DNA of 64,000 nt from Ectocarpus siliculosus (GCA_000310025.1 FN649728.1:4945129-5009128); one strand, 5' to 3'. Shown: positions 32,219 to 45,500, numbered from the stretch's first letter. Notes: a model not told the origin generated them from the sequence alone. Program-made: numbers and translations.

Positions 32219-34823
32219 GTGTTCGCCTGCGCGAATTGCAAGACGCACCTGTCTACCGAGGGGAACATTGAGTCGAAGGACTTCACTACACAAAACGGGA
32301 GGTGCGTTCATGGGTGTGCCAGCGTTGTGGGTGTTCATACATTCGCTCGGGGACGCAGTTGCTGGGGTTACCGCATTGCTTCCCTGCAAGCGTGGTGGTG
32401 GAAGTATCATGCCAGTGACGTGATATGTACGAGGTGTCAACCGCGACTGGTATGTACTATATATCGTCTGAGTCATGGATGTTTTGTGTGCATATGGAAA
32501 TGATATCCACCAAAACATCACTTTTCGAGAGAGCTATGGTCTCATCACTCAACAGATTCAATAGGGCATGTTCGGTACGGTATGATAGAAACGGCGAGCG
32601 GCGACACATCCGTGTTGAGGTTTCCAAGAGGCCGTGTTCGTTGTATTCCGTTCCGTCGGTTCCGGCTATGTGATGTAGAGGTCCCTGCAGATTGTCCATG
32701 GACACCTCGGCTTCTAGAGCTTCATGGAGGGTACAAGGTAGACTGTATTGCAGTCCACGTCGGGCTGGTGTTGGTAATTGTAACGGGTGCCGTCGAGGTT
32801 GCGTACACCAATCCCGTCTTGAATGTTCTCAATGAATCACACCCATTTCGATTGGGGAAGCACTGGTTCGTACACTTTTATTATGATTCGCTCCAAGTTC
32901 TTGACTCATTGATTGGCAACCAACACCCACCGTTGGTTTTGGGAATGATACATATCGGTTGACTGTTGCTTTTCGCGGCAGACAAGCCAGTGTGAGTGCA
33001 TACAGTACGTTGCCCTCCAGATATCTAAATGTGAGACGCATGAGATACAACAAACCGACCAGAGCCGGTGGGTTCATGTATGAAAGGTATTGAAACTTTG
33101 ATCGACCGCTCCGTGGGTACAGCAGGGTATTTGACCTCGGTAGTCTGGCTCCTGTCCTGCCCTGTCCTGTCCTGTCCTGTCCTGCTCGTTCGTCTCTCCG
33201 AGCAGGGGTTTTCTGATCAACAAGTTGATCAACGTCACCAACGGTCCTTCGGCTGATAGAAGCTTGAGAACAGGTACACATAGTGTGGCCCCCAACGAGC
33301 CTTTGTACATATATCTGCCCTTTCTATGTTGTGGCGTTTTACTCTCTTTGTCTCAGACCCGACGGATTCCGTTTCCACCAAGCAAAGGCTTGACCAACTT
33401 TTTGCTGCTGGCTCGTGATTGTGTTTTTTTAGAGTAGGGACGAGTGAATTTCCCCCAGTCAAACAGAACACGCATGAATGATGCCAACGTTCTCTACCGT
33501 ATGGTGGATCTTTATATTTTGGTTTTGATATTCCTGCATATCCTGGTTTGTGGTTGACTCTACTCGGAGGCATGCCTGCTGTGTCAGTTCGTTCTCACTA
33601 TTATATGTCTGCTACGGTTAACCGCAAGTATCAAGTATTTAACAGAACTGGGAGGGTTTTGGTGGGGAGGGGGAGAGGGATCCTTCTGGTGCACTCTGAT
33701 AGGCTGGTCGGAGTATTGTTCTGTCGAGAAAGAGGGACAGACCCCGCGGAAGGTTTGGGCTGAGAGGGACGAATAGACGGGATATTCGAAATGTTTTAGC
33801 TTGATCTTGAACCCCTTTGATCATGCTGCTTGTGTGCGGGTGTTTCTGGGCGTCAGGCATGCATGTCTGCCAGGATGTCTACTGTGTGACCTGCGACACC
33901 AACGTGGGATGGAAATATGTGAGGGCAAAATGCAGAAATAAGCGATCACATAGAGTGATCTTAGATGCTTCACGACTGCGTTTCCAGCTGAACAGCCCCC
34001 GAAATCCGGGGCGTGAAGCATGGTTCTCGTTACTTGATCAACGGTTCAAGAGGGAAGACGGAGCGCGCATGACTCGCGCCGCTGCGAAGCTGGTCTGGTC
34101 TGATCTCTTGTTATGTAGCGCGGAACTGTAATTCATGCCAGTCCGTTCGCCTAAGAACTCGTTCATTCGAACTCGGTTCCAGGACCTGGGCACCGACAAG
34201 TTTTTCTTTAACGTGAACGTATTCACACGAATTCACACGAATACAAACAAAATTGTCCCTCGAAGAATGCCATGCTACCCCGAGTCCCGTTGAAATACCT
34301 CGTGCGTTTGTCCGTGATTTCGTGTGTAACAAGCCACCATGGTCGGCTCACCCCGGATGCTATTGTCCTACCTAAGCTTATTGCACCAACCAATCCTCTT
34401 CGTTTCCCTTTCCCTTCAATCAAAAGATCAAGGCCTTCAACCAGACCGAGAGGTATAAGGTAAGACGCTTGATGGCAATGCGTCCCGAAACAACACGGGT
34501 GCTTGGGGTCTTGTGACCGATTTTCGTTGAATTTGCGTGCTTGGTATTTAGTTGTCATCGAAACTTGTTTACTCATAACAACGGTTACAGGTTTGGCCGC
34601 CGGCAGACACCATGATGGGGACAATGCCAAATGGATGCTCAGGACCCGCACGAAACAAACAGCAACCAGCACTCACTCGTGTCTTCGCTTGGGCATTTGA
34701 CCGTCACTTTTAACCGTTTCCCCTGGTGCCCCTTGTGTGTGTATTTCTTCCCTTGTGAAGGTTGGGAACTTTGTGCTGGACGCTGTGAAGGTTATAAACT
34801 ACCATTGGGAATCCGTCGACTAA
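32219..34823 (+). CDS. YPEL: Yippee-family zinc-binding protein (5' exon not found)
   Basis: Small conserved eukaryotic protein folding around one zinc bound by two CxxC pairs; relatives act in cell-cycle and ubiquitin-ligase settings, but the exact role here is unknown. Exons 32219-32301, 33206-33273, 33857-33918, 34427-34459 and 34761-34823 join in perfect phase to 102 residues. The first pair is FACANCKTHL and the second YCVTCDTNVGWKY. The core motif GFLINKLINVTNG matches the family's GRAYLFN.VVNV, RSLRTGMHVCQDVYC matches LLTGLH...DIYC, and QTERYKVGNFVLDA matches the closing SQKYKEGK.ILE. The protein ends INYHWESVD and stops. The usual N-terminal dozen residues come from an unlocated upstream exon, or the first exon may extend back to the in-frame ATG at 32150. 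A (CCTGT)n tract provides part of the pyrimidine stretch before exon 2. Confidence 0.92.
33151..33184 (+). repeat. CCTGT microsatellite at a splice acceptor
   Basis: CCTGT/CCTGC units repeat about seven times, ending some 20 bases before the acceptor AG of Yippee exon 2 at 33205. Length changes here could affect splicing. Confidence 0.8.
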
Positions 34824-36582
34824 GGCGGCATACCTCTCCGTATTGTCGATAACTCGAGGGGCGGAAGCGACCGTATCCGATGGGAAAATGTGTTGGTGCT
34901 GCTGTAGCTGCGCAGGAGCGCTTTGGTTCTTGAAGTGTAGCCCATGGGTATTTGTTGGCCGATCCACGCGGAAACGGCACATGTGCATAATGTGAACAAG
35001 GTTCGACAGCTGAGTAAATAAAAGGTGAATTTGGGGGAGGTTTAGTTATGAATTATGAACGATGTGAGCGTCAAGCGCGTGCCGTTTGTTCAAATTGGTG
35101 CGTTGTTTATGGATCTTTCTTGACACCCACCTAGAGACGAGATCTACCTTCCTTCGTTTGGCCATGGAGGCCCAAACATGCTGCTTAGAGTGGACATCTC
35201 TTGGCTTCCCTTGTATATGCGAGTGTTTGCCGAACGTGCCGAAAGTCTGGTTGACGCAATAGGTGCGTTCTTCGTATGCATACTTCCAAACAGATAAGAA
35301 TTTCAATGCTGTAATCCGTCCTTGTAGCAGCTTGTTGAAATCGAAAAATTGTGTTGCCACGTGATCGGTTGCTCCATTGGATTTGAAGCCATCTGCCCTC
35401 GTAGGGGTCATCATATGTTCGCACCGCGCTGACCAGGCGATGTCGGGTTTGCGTTCAGATACATAGGAGAGGGGCAGGGTGCAACGACGAAACACAATGC
35501 TACCTTCAGCTGTTAAGAAAGTGCAGCGGTCCTGCGAAATGTGCGATGTCATGTTTCGCAACATCAGTGACCACCGTAGGTTGCTGCATGGTGCCGATTC
35601 AAGACGAAGGGCAACGCAGATGTGTTAGCTCGTTGTTAACAGCCGTTGCAGGTCTCGGTTGCATGACATCGACAGCAACGAGAGGAAGAAACACTTCATT
35701 ACTGGTTGTTCACATGAGCCGTGTAAACCGACTCGCATACCGCACCAGCGACTACTCCAAAGTCCACGGCGAGCGCAGGTGATTGCCCCCGTGTTCATCT
35801 TGTAACGAAGATATACCAGAAACACACAAACAATCAACGACACGAAACGTAGGTCGAGCCCCACAACAGAGGAAAAGTCTCCCAAACCACACCAACCGCT
35901 CATTTCCTACCCTGTTTCCTATTCTTCGGAATCTACTACAACGTCCAGCACGCTTCAAACGACACATCACTCTAACCCCATGGGGTAGGACACCCCGCAC
36001 ACGCAAGAGACCGAGGAGTCGATTTCGGGGGGGTTTACCCCTGCTCTGGTTGTATGTTAACTAACCCGAAACGCAGCTGTTCTGACTTTGCATGTGACTG
36101 CTCATCACAAAACGTTCTGTATACAATAAACAACATACAACAAGGGGCACACCGTCCCGCCCTCTTGCGTCTCAGCAAGATGCTGGGCAAGTTTAAGTCT
36201 GGAGGGTGATTTCTCTGCAGCAATTTACTTTTTGCAACGAGCGTGTCGCTGTCTGCACATTTTTTGCCCGCTGAAAAACTGTAACTCTTTTGAGACAGGC
36301 AGACGTCGACGACGCTCAATGCTTTCACAACAAGCAACACACAAGGGGATACACAACGTGTCCCGACCTACGCATGCTCAAGACGATGCAGGAGTGCTGC
36401 AGCAAACCTCTTCCGTTGAATGAAGTGAACGAGACATCCAACACATGAGGGGTGTACATGCTGTCCCGCCCTGTGCGTGGCATCAAGACGGTTGATTTGC
36501 GGTCCATCATGGTATACCTTGGGCAGGGTTTGCATCCACGAGGCACATACCACCAATCAGTTCAGCCAATTTCCGCGCCTCG
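34824..36582. other. Interval between convergent Yippee and ubiquitin-ligase genes
   Basis: It holds the 3' ends of both genes. The minus-strand open frame at 35046-35564 (172 codons) shows no domain and is doubtful. One zinc-finger-like exon candidate is listed separately at 35508-35630. Nothing else is supported. Confidence 0.5.
35508..35630 (+). CDS. Candidate terminal exon with a single C2H2-like finger
   Basis: After an acceptor-like CTACCTTCAG the frame reads VKKVQRSCEMCDVMF, then DHRRLLH, giving C-x2-C-x9-H-x4-H, and ends with a stop soon after. Spacing is shorter than the classical C2H2 x12. No partner exon was found, so this may be a chance match or the end of a small unrecognised gene. 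Confidence 0.25.
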
Positions 36583-39500
36583 TCACTGGTCTACCCCTCC
36601 CATCCCTTCTTCCGGCTTGGGACGGCAAATGCCGCATCCCAGCACATACTCGTGTTCTCCGTTCTTGGCCTTGTCAGGGTGTTGACCACCGAACAGGCAG
36701 TGGGCACCACCAAGGCAGGGCTTCGGCTTGGCGGCGAAACCGTGCAAATGACAGGCGTCGCAGAAGTGCATTACTCCGCCACAAAAGTAGGAAGCAACTT
36801 TTCGGCAGCACCAGTAGCACTTGTGCTCCATGAACTCCTGCGACAGCCAGCACGCGAGGATGTGTACGGGTTAACTTACGAGTGTTTTTTTCGGGAGAGT
36901 TGCGGGTGTCTGCGTGCAAGAAAATCGGCTTGCTTTGAGTAGCTGGGCCTGTCTCCCAGCAATCTTCAAGAGGGGAGGATACGCGACACCGCCAGTGTTC
37001 CAATTGTGCAGGCCATTGCCGTCTTGGTGGGGGGTTACTCCAGGGAGACAAACATTGGTCCAGAGCAAGGCGAGACGAGCTAGGGTTGACTACAGCCAGC
37101 CGTTCATCGGCAAAGGACCAAATGCTACAATCACAGTAGAGAACGATGGGAGAAGAAAGCGCTTATTAGTGTCTCTGATCTCGCTTTTTCCAGCCAATTT
37201 TTTTCCATGTAGCAGCGTAGAAAAGCCACCCATCTATCTCAAAAACATGGGCGGGGCGCTCTAATCTGACAAGTAGAGCTATGTGGAATCAAACAAACAA
37301 GAACTAGTGGGACTTCTCTATAAAAAAAGTGCCCCATGCATACTTCTTCGATTCTATCCGACAATCCTCTGCCGAGAGTGAAGATATAGAACACCAGACA
37401 AGTACCTGCCCGTGTTCGGAGCAGCTCGCACCGCCACTGCCCGCCGAGCACTTCCCACAGAGAAGTTCGGAAGGCTTGATGTCAGCGAGCGCCCGCTCCG
37501 CCGCCTGCGCGTCCGCGGCAGCCCCGACCCCGGGCCCGACCGAAGCCTCTCCTCCCCCACCACCCGCCGGAGGGGGAGCAGGCTCGCAACTGACAAGCCC
37601 ACCAAAGTACGGCTTGCGGCAGGAGTGGCACTGACAATGGATGCGCGTGCGCAAGAACGGGATCGCATGGAATGCGGGAGAAGGGCAAACATAAACAGGG
37701 ATGGCACATGCATCGACGTATAGTCCTAGAGACCAACATGGACACACACAACAGTCAGAGGTACTTCGGTGCGGAGTCTACTATAAGGGGCACATCTGGG
37801 AAACGTGCCTTGCCGTGTGACAACGGGTACAGTATATGGTTAAAAGTTAATCACATCCTAGAGAGGAACGACTCTACACAGAGCGATTGTTCAAAAAGCA
37901 GAGCACCGCACTCGTGCTTCACCTGGTAGTAGGAGTATTTCTTGAGGGCCCTCTTCACCAACTTCGCCCGCTCTTCCTTCGTTAGCTCGGCGGGCTTCAC
38001 AGCATCATCGTCACCAGCGGCACTTGCTCCCGAGCCTTTACCTTCCTTGGCGCTATCAGCCTTGGGTGCAGCAGCAGCAGCAGTAGCAGCAGGTGCGTTT
38101 GAGGACTGCACTGACGCCCCATCACCCGCCATCCTTCTCATCGCTGCCGTCGCCGCCGCGGCTACTCTGGCATTTCTGTCCCGTGCTATGGGGGCGGGAG
38201 ACACGTGAAGCCTCAGCATCCCGGCGGCCGCAAGGTCAACCCTCTCCCCCGCGCGCTGGTCGTCTTTGTTTTCTGCCAAGCGGTCAACCCCACCTCCACC
38301 GACTGCGCCTGCGGCCATCACAGCATCCGCGACGGCGCCCGCCGCTTCTTTCTCCTCTTGCTCCTTCCTGGAGAAGCCAGCTCCACGTTCCAGCGCACCC
38401 CACTCGCCTCCAATGGACTCGGGGCGGTAACCCACCCGCCTCGCCAACCCCAAGCCGACAGAGAAATCGCCGGCGCCGAAGTGCACCCTTCTGGGGGATG
38501 CTTCTCGGATGCCTCCACGGTCGGCGACAAAGTCAGCAACACTTCGCTTCTTCCCGCGGTTCACTTTCGTTCGTGCTTTGTCGCCAAGGTCGACAGCTGC
38601 GATGTTGGGGGCAATACCGTCCTTTCGCTTTGGCTTTTCCTCAACCTTAACCACCTCTTCGAGAGAAGAACCAGCACCGGCACCAGCACCCGGCCGCCGC
38701 TTGGAGCTTGATTCGAGTTCGACGCCCGCACCTTTCCCTCCCGCCCCTTCTCTCTTCCTCTTGGCGAGTGGCGAGGGAACGACGAAAACCCCCTCTTCCT
38801 CTTCCATATCGAGGGCTTCATCGTCGCCATCATCGCCCTCATCAAGCCAAGTGGGCTTGTGGCGAGGTCTGGGGCTGCGTGCGCGTTCAGGCCACGGCAA
38901 TATGCCGACCACATCAAGCGCCAAGCCCTCGTCATCGTCCACTTTGTCGTTATCGGCACCGGCCCCACCGCCTTTGGATTCGAGTTTTCTGGGCTCATCA
39001 GAATCGCTTTCGGCCACGTCTTTGATTTTTCCGTGGCGGCTCGTCGCTAGCTTCAAGACCTTGGGATCCCCATCGCGGCCAGGAGCTCCCTTTCGAGCGC
39101 AGTTATCCGCACCCATCTCAGAGCCCTCAGAAGATTGCCCAGCTGCTGGTGCTAGTGCTGCTTCACTGCCCTCCAAGCGGCCCACCATGCCACCCCTCGC
39201 CGAGGCATCCATGACATTGTCACCTCCGGCACTGACACCAACGCCCCCCCCTTTTCCCTCTCGGTCACCCTGCGCCAGCTCTTCTTGGCCGACATCCAGG
39301 CTCTCCGGGGGAGTCGACGAAGCCACGGCGCGGCACACGCGGGGAGGGGGAGGCAGTACAGCACCAGCTGCGTGTGCGGCTGGTTTTCCTGTAGCCTCGC
39401 CCGCATCACGTTTACGGAATGGAGCATCATCACCACGTCCCTGAACAGAGTCTCCCTGCTGCTGTTGGTTTGCCGCAACTTGGACGTTCTCTACTACGCT

Positions 39501-42500
39501 CGCATCTACCGCCATCGCACCGGCAGCAGCAGAAGCACCAGCAGCAGCACCAGCAGCAGCAGCACCACCACCACCACCACCGGCAGAAGCACCAGCAGCA
39601 CCAGCAGAAGCACCAGCACCAGCACCAGCACCAGCAGAAGCACCACCAGCGTCGCCGGCAGCTACCTTCCACTGCTTGGATCCGAACGGAACGCCACCAG
39701 GCAGCGGCCACTCGTTTAAACCCTTCCTAGATTTTCGCCGCACACGCCGCCTTTCCTCGAGCACGGCCTTCCCCTTCTCGAGTTGTTGTTCTAGGCGCTC
39801 GCGAACGAGAGGGGAACGTGGGTGAGCTGCCGGGGGGTCGGCTGGTAGACCACCCCTCGCACCCCTCGCTGCCCCAGGGACCTTGACACCACCGGCCACC
39901 GCTCTCTTCATCGCCACGTCTGCTCGCGCGATGAGCATCTGTCTCCTTTTGTTGAGATACTCTTCTTGGGAAACAGGTTGCTGCTGCTGCTGCTCTTGCT
40001 GTTGTTGATGCGCACCTCCTGCATGACCAGATCCTCTCGCTGCTGCTCCCACTCCTGCTGCGCTCGCCCCTGCGCCTACCCCCAGCCCTGGCCTAGCCGC
40101 CCCAGCTACGCTGTTATGCGCGTATGGTGGAGGCATCATAGGAGCAAATGGGGGAATCCTCCAATCCATCCCCATCCCCAGTTGCCAGTCGCCTCGGGGC
40201 GCTGCCCCCTGCATCAGCTGCAAAGGGGACATCGGGTGTGCCTGAGCCCCCGCCGCCGCCCCCGCCGCCCCCGCCGCCCCCGCTGCCCCCGCTGCCCCCG
40301 CTGCCCCCGCTGCCCCCGCCGCCCCCAACCCCCCTGGTGCTGCCCCTGCTGCCGCTGCTGCCGCTGCTGCCGCTGCCGCAGCTCCTCGTGCTCTGCGTGG
40401 CGGGTGAAATCCCGCCGCCTGGATGGGGGGGTACGGGATTTGAAGCGGAAAAGGTCCCCCACGCCCCCTCGCCCTCCAGTTTGCGGGGTGTCTATCTTTT
40501 TGTCGATGGCGTACTAAACCCGCCATCCGCCACCGCATCCCCGCGTGGAGACTATCCAGGGAAGGTTTCTGCGCGAAACACAAGCAAAGGGGGGGGTGCA
40601 CGTGGTGGTGGTCGTCGTGGTACTTAGCTTGGACCTGTGTGTAACTCACGAAAACAACTCCCTGGTGGTGGTGGTAGTGGTGGTGGTAGTGTCGCACGTC
40701 AAGATTTTCAACGTACACCCTGACAACAAGTTCGTACGAGAGAAAAATATGATGTTTCTTCTGGTGCGTTGCCCTAGGCTCCAGATCTACAGTAGTCTCT
40801 GGCTTGCAACCACTTCGTCTTTGCTGAGCAATGACAATGAGCATCACCATCATACATGAAACAGTGCCCAAATCTAGCACGTCGGGTACTTTTGATGTGC
40901 ACTCAAAAATAATCCAAGTTGCTGCCTGACATGACAGACCGGCTGTGGTGTCGACATGACAAGACATGACAAGACAGGACTGAACGTGTCCATTAGTTAT
41001 GTCAAAGGCTCAGATTGGGTCGAATTGTTCTATTCAGCCTCTCGCCTTTTTGCAACCAAAAAAACGATTTTCTCAGCATCTTGGGCCCGCTGCACGTCAT
41101 TTCAATGTATCAATCCAAAAGCACAACACAGACACTGTCTGCCGGAGCTTGGAGTGTGTCATCTCACTCCATACGAATGAGCAAACTTCCATCGTCCTAT
41201 ACAGTTTACCAAACACAATATGGTACGTCGTAGTCCGCTGTAAACGGAGCACGATGGAAGCACATTGCCATACACAATACGCTAGGATGTTGTGCCTAAC
41301 ATTCTCGGGCTAGATAACCACGATCGATAAACGACGGGGGTCATACGAAAAGAACAAATAACGGCTACGCTTCCGTACCTTGAGGGGAGGTAGCTCGTCT
41401 GCGCGGAGACGTTGGATGGCCAGCTCCTAACAAGCGAAACGACAAACCGAGGCGACACAACACAGCCAGTCATGGCATTGGCGTTACGCGACATCAGTTA
41501 ATGGCGCAAGGGTGGGGGTTGCGAAACACCGTGCGTATCCCAGGGAGAGCAACACTAGACAATATGGCCAACTCACGGCGGTGACATACGAAGCGACAGG
41601 AACAAAATGAGGGGCGGCAGCGGCACGCTGATATGTTGGTGTACACCAACCGCAAAGCAGACGTGGTGCAATCAAGCAACAACACGTGATGGGAGTACAC
41701 AGAGAAGAGTGCCTCACATCATGAAAAACTCACTCACGTTCACGTTGATGACAACATGAACACAGTCCCATCGGGGTATGTTCGAGCTGTAGTGTTTGCC
41801 GACAACATTGCAATGCTAACACCAAACAGGATGAAGACACCCGCGTTTAGTAGAAACATCAAAAAATATCCAACGGTATCGAGTTTTTGTAGAGTTTCCT
41901 TTCTCCGCCTATTCCATGATACTTCTTGCTGTTTCTCCCCAAAAAGACTTCGACAATTTCAAGGGCAAAAACTAAAAACAGAATTAGGACAGTATCGGGA
42001 AGAGGTGGCCCATGTCAATTTGACCGACACAATGGGTTTGATGGCACAAAGCAAGAGGTACACGCATCATGTAGTCAGTGCTTCGCTGAGTGTAAACAAC
42101 AGTCGCCACCCCAGCAATACCCATATTTAGGATGGTGGAATCTTTTGTCTGAGGCACCTACTGATGGACCTTGGGCTACTGACGCGATTGGCCTTCACAA
42201 TCAGACGAAAAACAAGACGAATCCCCCCCTACAAGGCTCATGTCCATCCAGAATCTACCACAAAATTTTCCATTCAGACATTAACGAGACCAAGGTCTAA
42301 ACCGCCGGCATGTGGTCACCGCAGGAGGCCCTCGCGCATTTGTACTTGTTTTCCGTGGTGCTTACTCGAAAGAGTCTGTCTGGGGTGCCCATCAAAGCCA
42401 GCCAACGGCATCAACTCCGGCCGAATAAAAAGAGGAAAGAGAGGACCTTAAAATCGACTCGGCAGGGGCGAAAAAGACGAATCAGTAGTACTCCGGGTGG

Positions 42501-45500
42501 GCGTCAAACAAGCAGCCAACGAGTCTCTCATGCAAGACAGGCGCTGCGTACGATAAACCCTACCTCGACTTGATGGGCTAGTTCGAGCTGCTCCGGGATG
42601 CCATCACACTTGCCGAGATGGGGGTGCAGAGCCAACACCTGCAGCGAGCCAACAACAATGGTAATGTTGTGGGCATGTACATACAATGAAAACGTCAGCT
42701 TCGTCATTGGTTTTGTATCGGTCACTGAGAACTACCTGTCCCCGCGCTCAGGTTACGTGTTGTTACAGGTCTTGATTCGACGTGCGATCAATTCAGTACC
42801 AAGCACACCGCTTACAGCAGTGAAGCATCACGACTACCACTCTCAAGTATCTGGAACTATTGAGTACTTTTACAAGACTGAGAGCTCACACCTTGTCCGC
42901 ACGGCAGACCGGGCAACTCATGAAGCCAAACGTTAGACGCGCGGTCGGCCGTCCTCGCATCAGCTGCTCGCGGCCGCACGAGACGTGCACGAAGTGGCCG
43001 CACTCCAGCTTCACGACAGTACAAGAACAGTTGGATAGACGTAGGGCAGTGTCGGACGCGGGTGGAGGCGAATGGGCCAGGGCCGAGTACGACATGTTCT
43101 TCAACGACGCGAGGCTAGTACTGTACTCCTTCATCTTTAGGGGGGCAGTCGTGCCAACTTGTACTTGCAAGATGATGCTCAACCTAACTTGCGCAACTGA
43201 AAAGGGTTGGTGAACAGCAACACATCCCTACATTGCACTGCGTTGAGGCGAAATCATTTCCTCTTGGCCACAAGCGCTTGTCGCAACAACATGACGTATT
43301 GTGTGCGGCAACAGCCACAGCCACATCATTCATTCTTCAACGACGCTTGCGTTTTTCCCTTGGCTACTAAAAAAACGGAACATGACTTCATTCAAGCATA
43401 GACGAGCGAGCGGACAAAGCGCAATGGGCACGGCGTGTCCAAGAACGGTGTTATATAGTCTCAATACTCTACTTGCTATTTGCCCAAAAAACAGCCGACC
43501 AAACGAAACAACGGCGGTACATACGGCACGAGAAAGAGCTAGCCAAAAGTGTCACATAGACTGTACCTTGACGCAAGGAGCCGCAAGAAGTGATTCGGTC
43601 CAACACACGTTGCAAAAGTCGTTCCCATCCACCTCGGCAGAAGGACAGTCTGGTTCGATGCACGGGATACATTCCGCCGTACCTGAGCGCGCCCAAGATA
43701 CCGAGGAGGTCGCTGATTTGATCGGTACAATGCTTGCCTTGCCCGATGAATGGCACGTAGCCTCACAGCAGTGGAGCCTTCACCACGCTAGACAGTCGTA
43801 TCTACTCATGTCCAAACTGTCCAAACTCACCTGGGGCAACGAAAACCTTGAGCTTCATCACCCTCGCCTCATACACAATAATTAATACCCGCATTTTGGC
43901 ACCCGCACGCATTGTACACACAGCGAATGCTAGTAAAACCGCACACTTTGCCAAGGCTGAAAATCCCTTTACTTCCTTCTCACCGGGTCCGCGACAAGGG
44001 TGTCCGCACTCCAGTTTCTTTCGACACCCCTCGTTTGCGCGCTCACGACACTCCTCACGTCCACAGCAAGGAGGGGCTTGTAGGGCACCCTCTCTACCCT
44101 CTCCACCCTTGTTAGCCTCCTCGCCGTCGGCGGCAGCGGTTTTGTCGTTACCTCCACCGCATACAACTGTTGTGGGACAGAAACGGACGGGCCCGCGCGT
44201 GAGGAAAGCAGCAATACCATAGAACGAGCAGCGCTCCTGTAAGGAGTAGGTACAACACCTTCGGCTGCTACTGATACTACTGCGAACGAGGCCAAGGCAT
44301 GTACACAAATCGTGAATAGTAAGTATGCTGTCACAACCAAAAGGAAATGCTGTAACAACCTGGTTCTTCCTCCGCAGCATCCCCACAGTATGTGCACTTG
44401 GGCTTCGCCTGGTGAGCCGCCCATCCTTCGCAATCGAACCCGATGTGGTAAGGCGTGGCTCTGCAGGCCCCGCAGAAACAGGTAGAGCATGACGGGCAGC
44501 GGAACCTGTGGCGCCCGTTGTGTCTGGAAAATAATACCAGTGCAACGAGGCAACGCCAGGGGCGAGGGTGCATGGAGCGTACCGTCATCGGCGGTACATA
44601 CCGAGGTATGACAGGAGCCTCGCAGCGAATGCTGTACGCACTACCAAACCCCGTATTTCGAGTCATCTCCGACAGCAACGCATTCCTATCTCGTGACGAT
44701 GTCATCTGCAAACATGCCTACTAAAGGACCAAACTCCCCGCCCAACACATGTGCCACACATGGCTCCGCGCCAACAGAATACTGGAACGTCTTCATTCGC
44801 ACTTCGCCCTCTCCTTAGATCTCACTTTAGCCATGCCTCCACCCCAAAAAACAAACTGATCTCACCCAACGGGTCTGAACCTGAGCCTGAGTCTGTCTCA
44901 CCTCATGGCCGATCTTCTCGACAAGTTTGCGCCCTTCGGCAGCTCCTTTGTCGCCACGTTGCCTCCGCCGCCGCGGGCAGCAGCTTCGTTTGGAACCAGT
45001 TCGTACACCTTGTGATAGCAAATATGGGAAGGCGTCACAGTGTCAAAAGCTGCTGTATGGGCCACTGGCTACGTACATGAAGTGTGGGTTAAGGTCAAAA
45101 GAGAGCGGATATGTTGCAACACTGCAATGACGCTCGGTTTCCAACGTCGGGATTAAACCTACACAAATCACACAAGGTGGCACGCGGATATGCTTCCGCT
45201 TCAGAATCCAATAGTCCAAAAATATCGGCATTCATTTTTTGGCCTGTCGGCAGGTACCGCCATAAAGCCTTGCCAGCACCTACGCTCGGTAGCGCTTCGC
45301 GAAACATACAAAAACAGCCAGCTTTCAACAGACACTAACCATCAACATTTAGCACGGCCTTTAACACTTAGTAGTGATGCTGCAGAATGAAAACCAAAAG
45401 CACTACGCATACACACCATCGGGCACCCAGGACATTGCACGAACCCCGGAGGCAGCGCTTCAATGAGGGACTCCACACTATCCGCCGCACGTTTCGGAGC

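Noticed and set aside
35046-35564. 172-codon minus-strand open frame
   Set aside because: No recognisable domain; a frame of this length can arise by chance in 64 kb, and the neighbouring genes are all multi-exon.
38509-39444. 311-codon plus-strand open frame
   Set aside because: It is antisense to the phase-proven 882-codon exon of the ubiquitin ligase. Its Ser/Pro/Ala-rich text is the mirror of that GC-rich, low-complexity sequence and shows no domain.
40245-40330. GCCCCCGCT repeat considered as a possible CRISPR or regulatory array
   Set aside because: It is an in-frame Gly-Ala coding repeat inside the ligase linker exon, and the window is eukaryotic.
42528-42725. Reading the region after the RING as the end of the ligase gene
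   Set aside because: The exon 42564-42638 has good splice sites and its phase fits both the RING exon and the 882-codon exon, so the gene continues to the tandem-cysteine domain.
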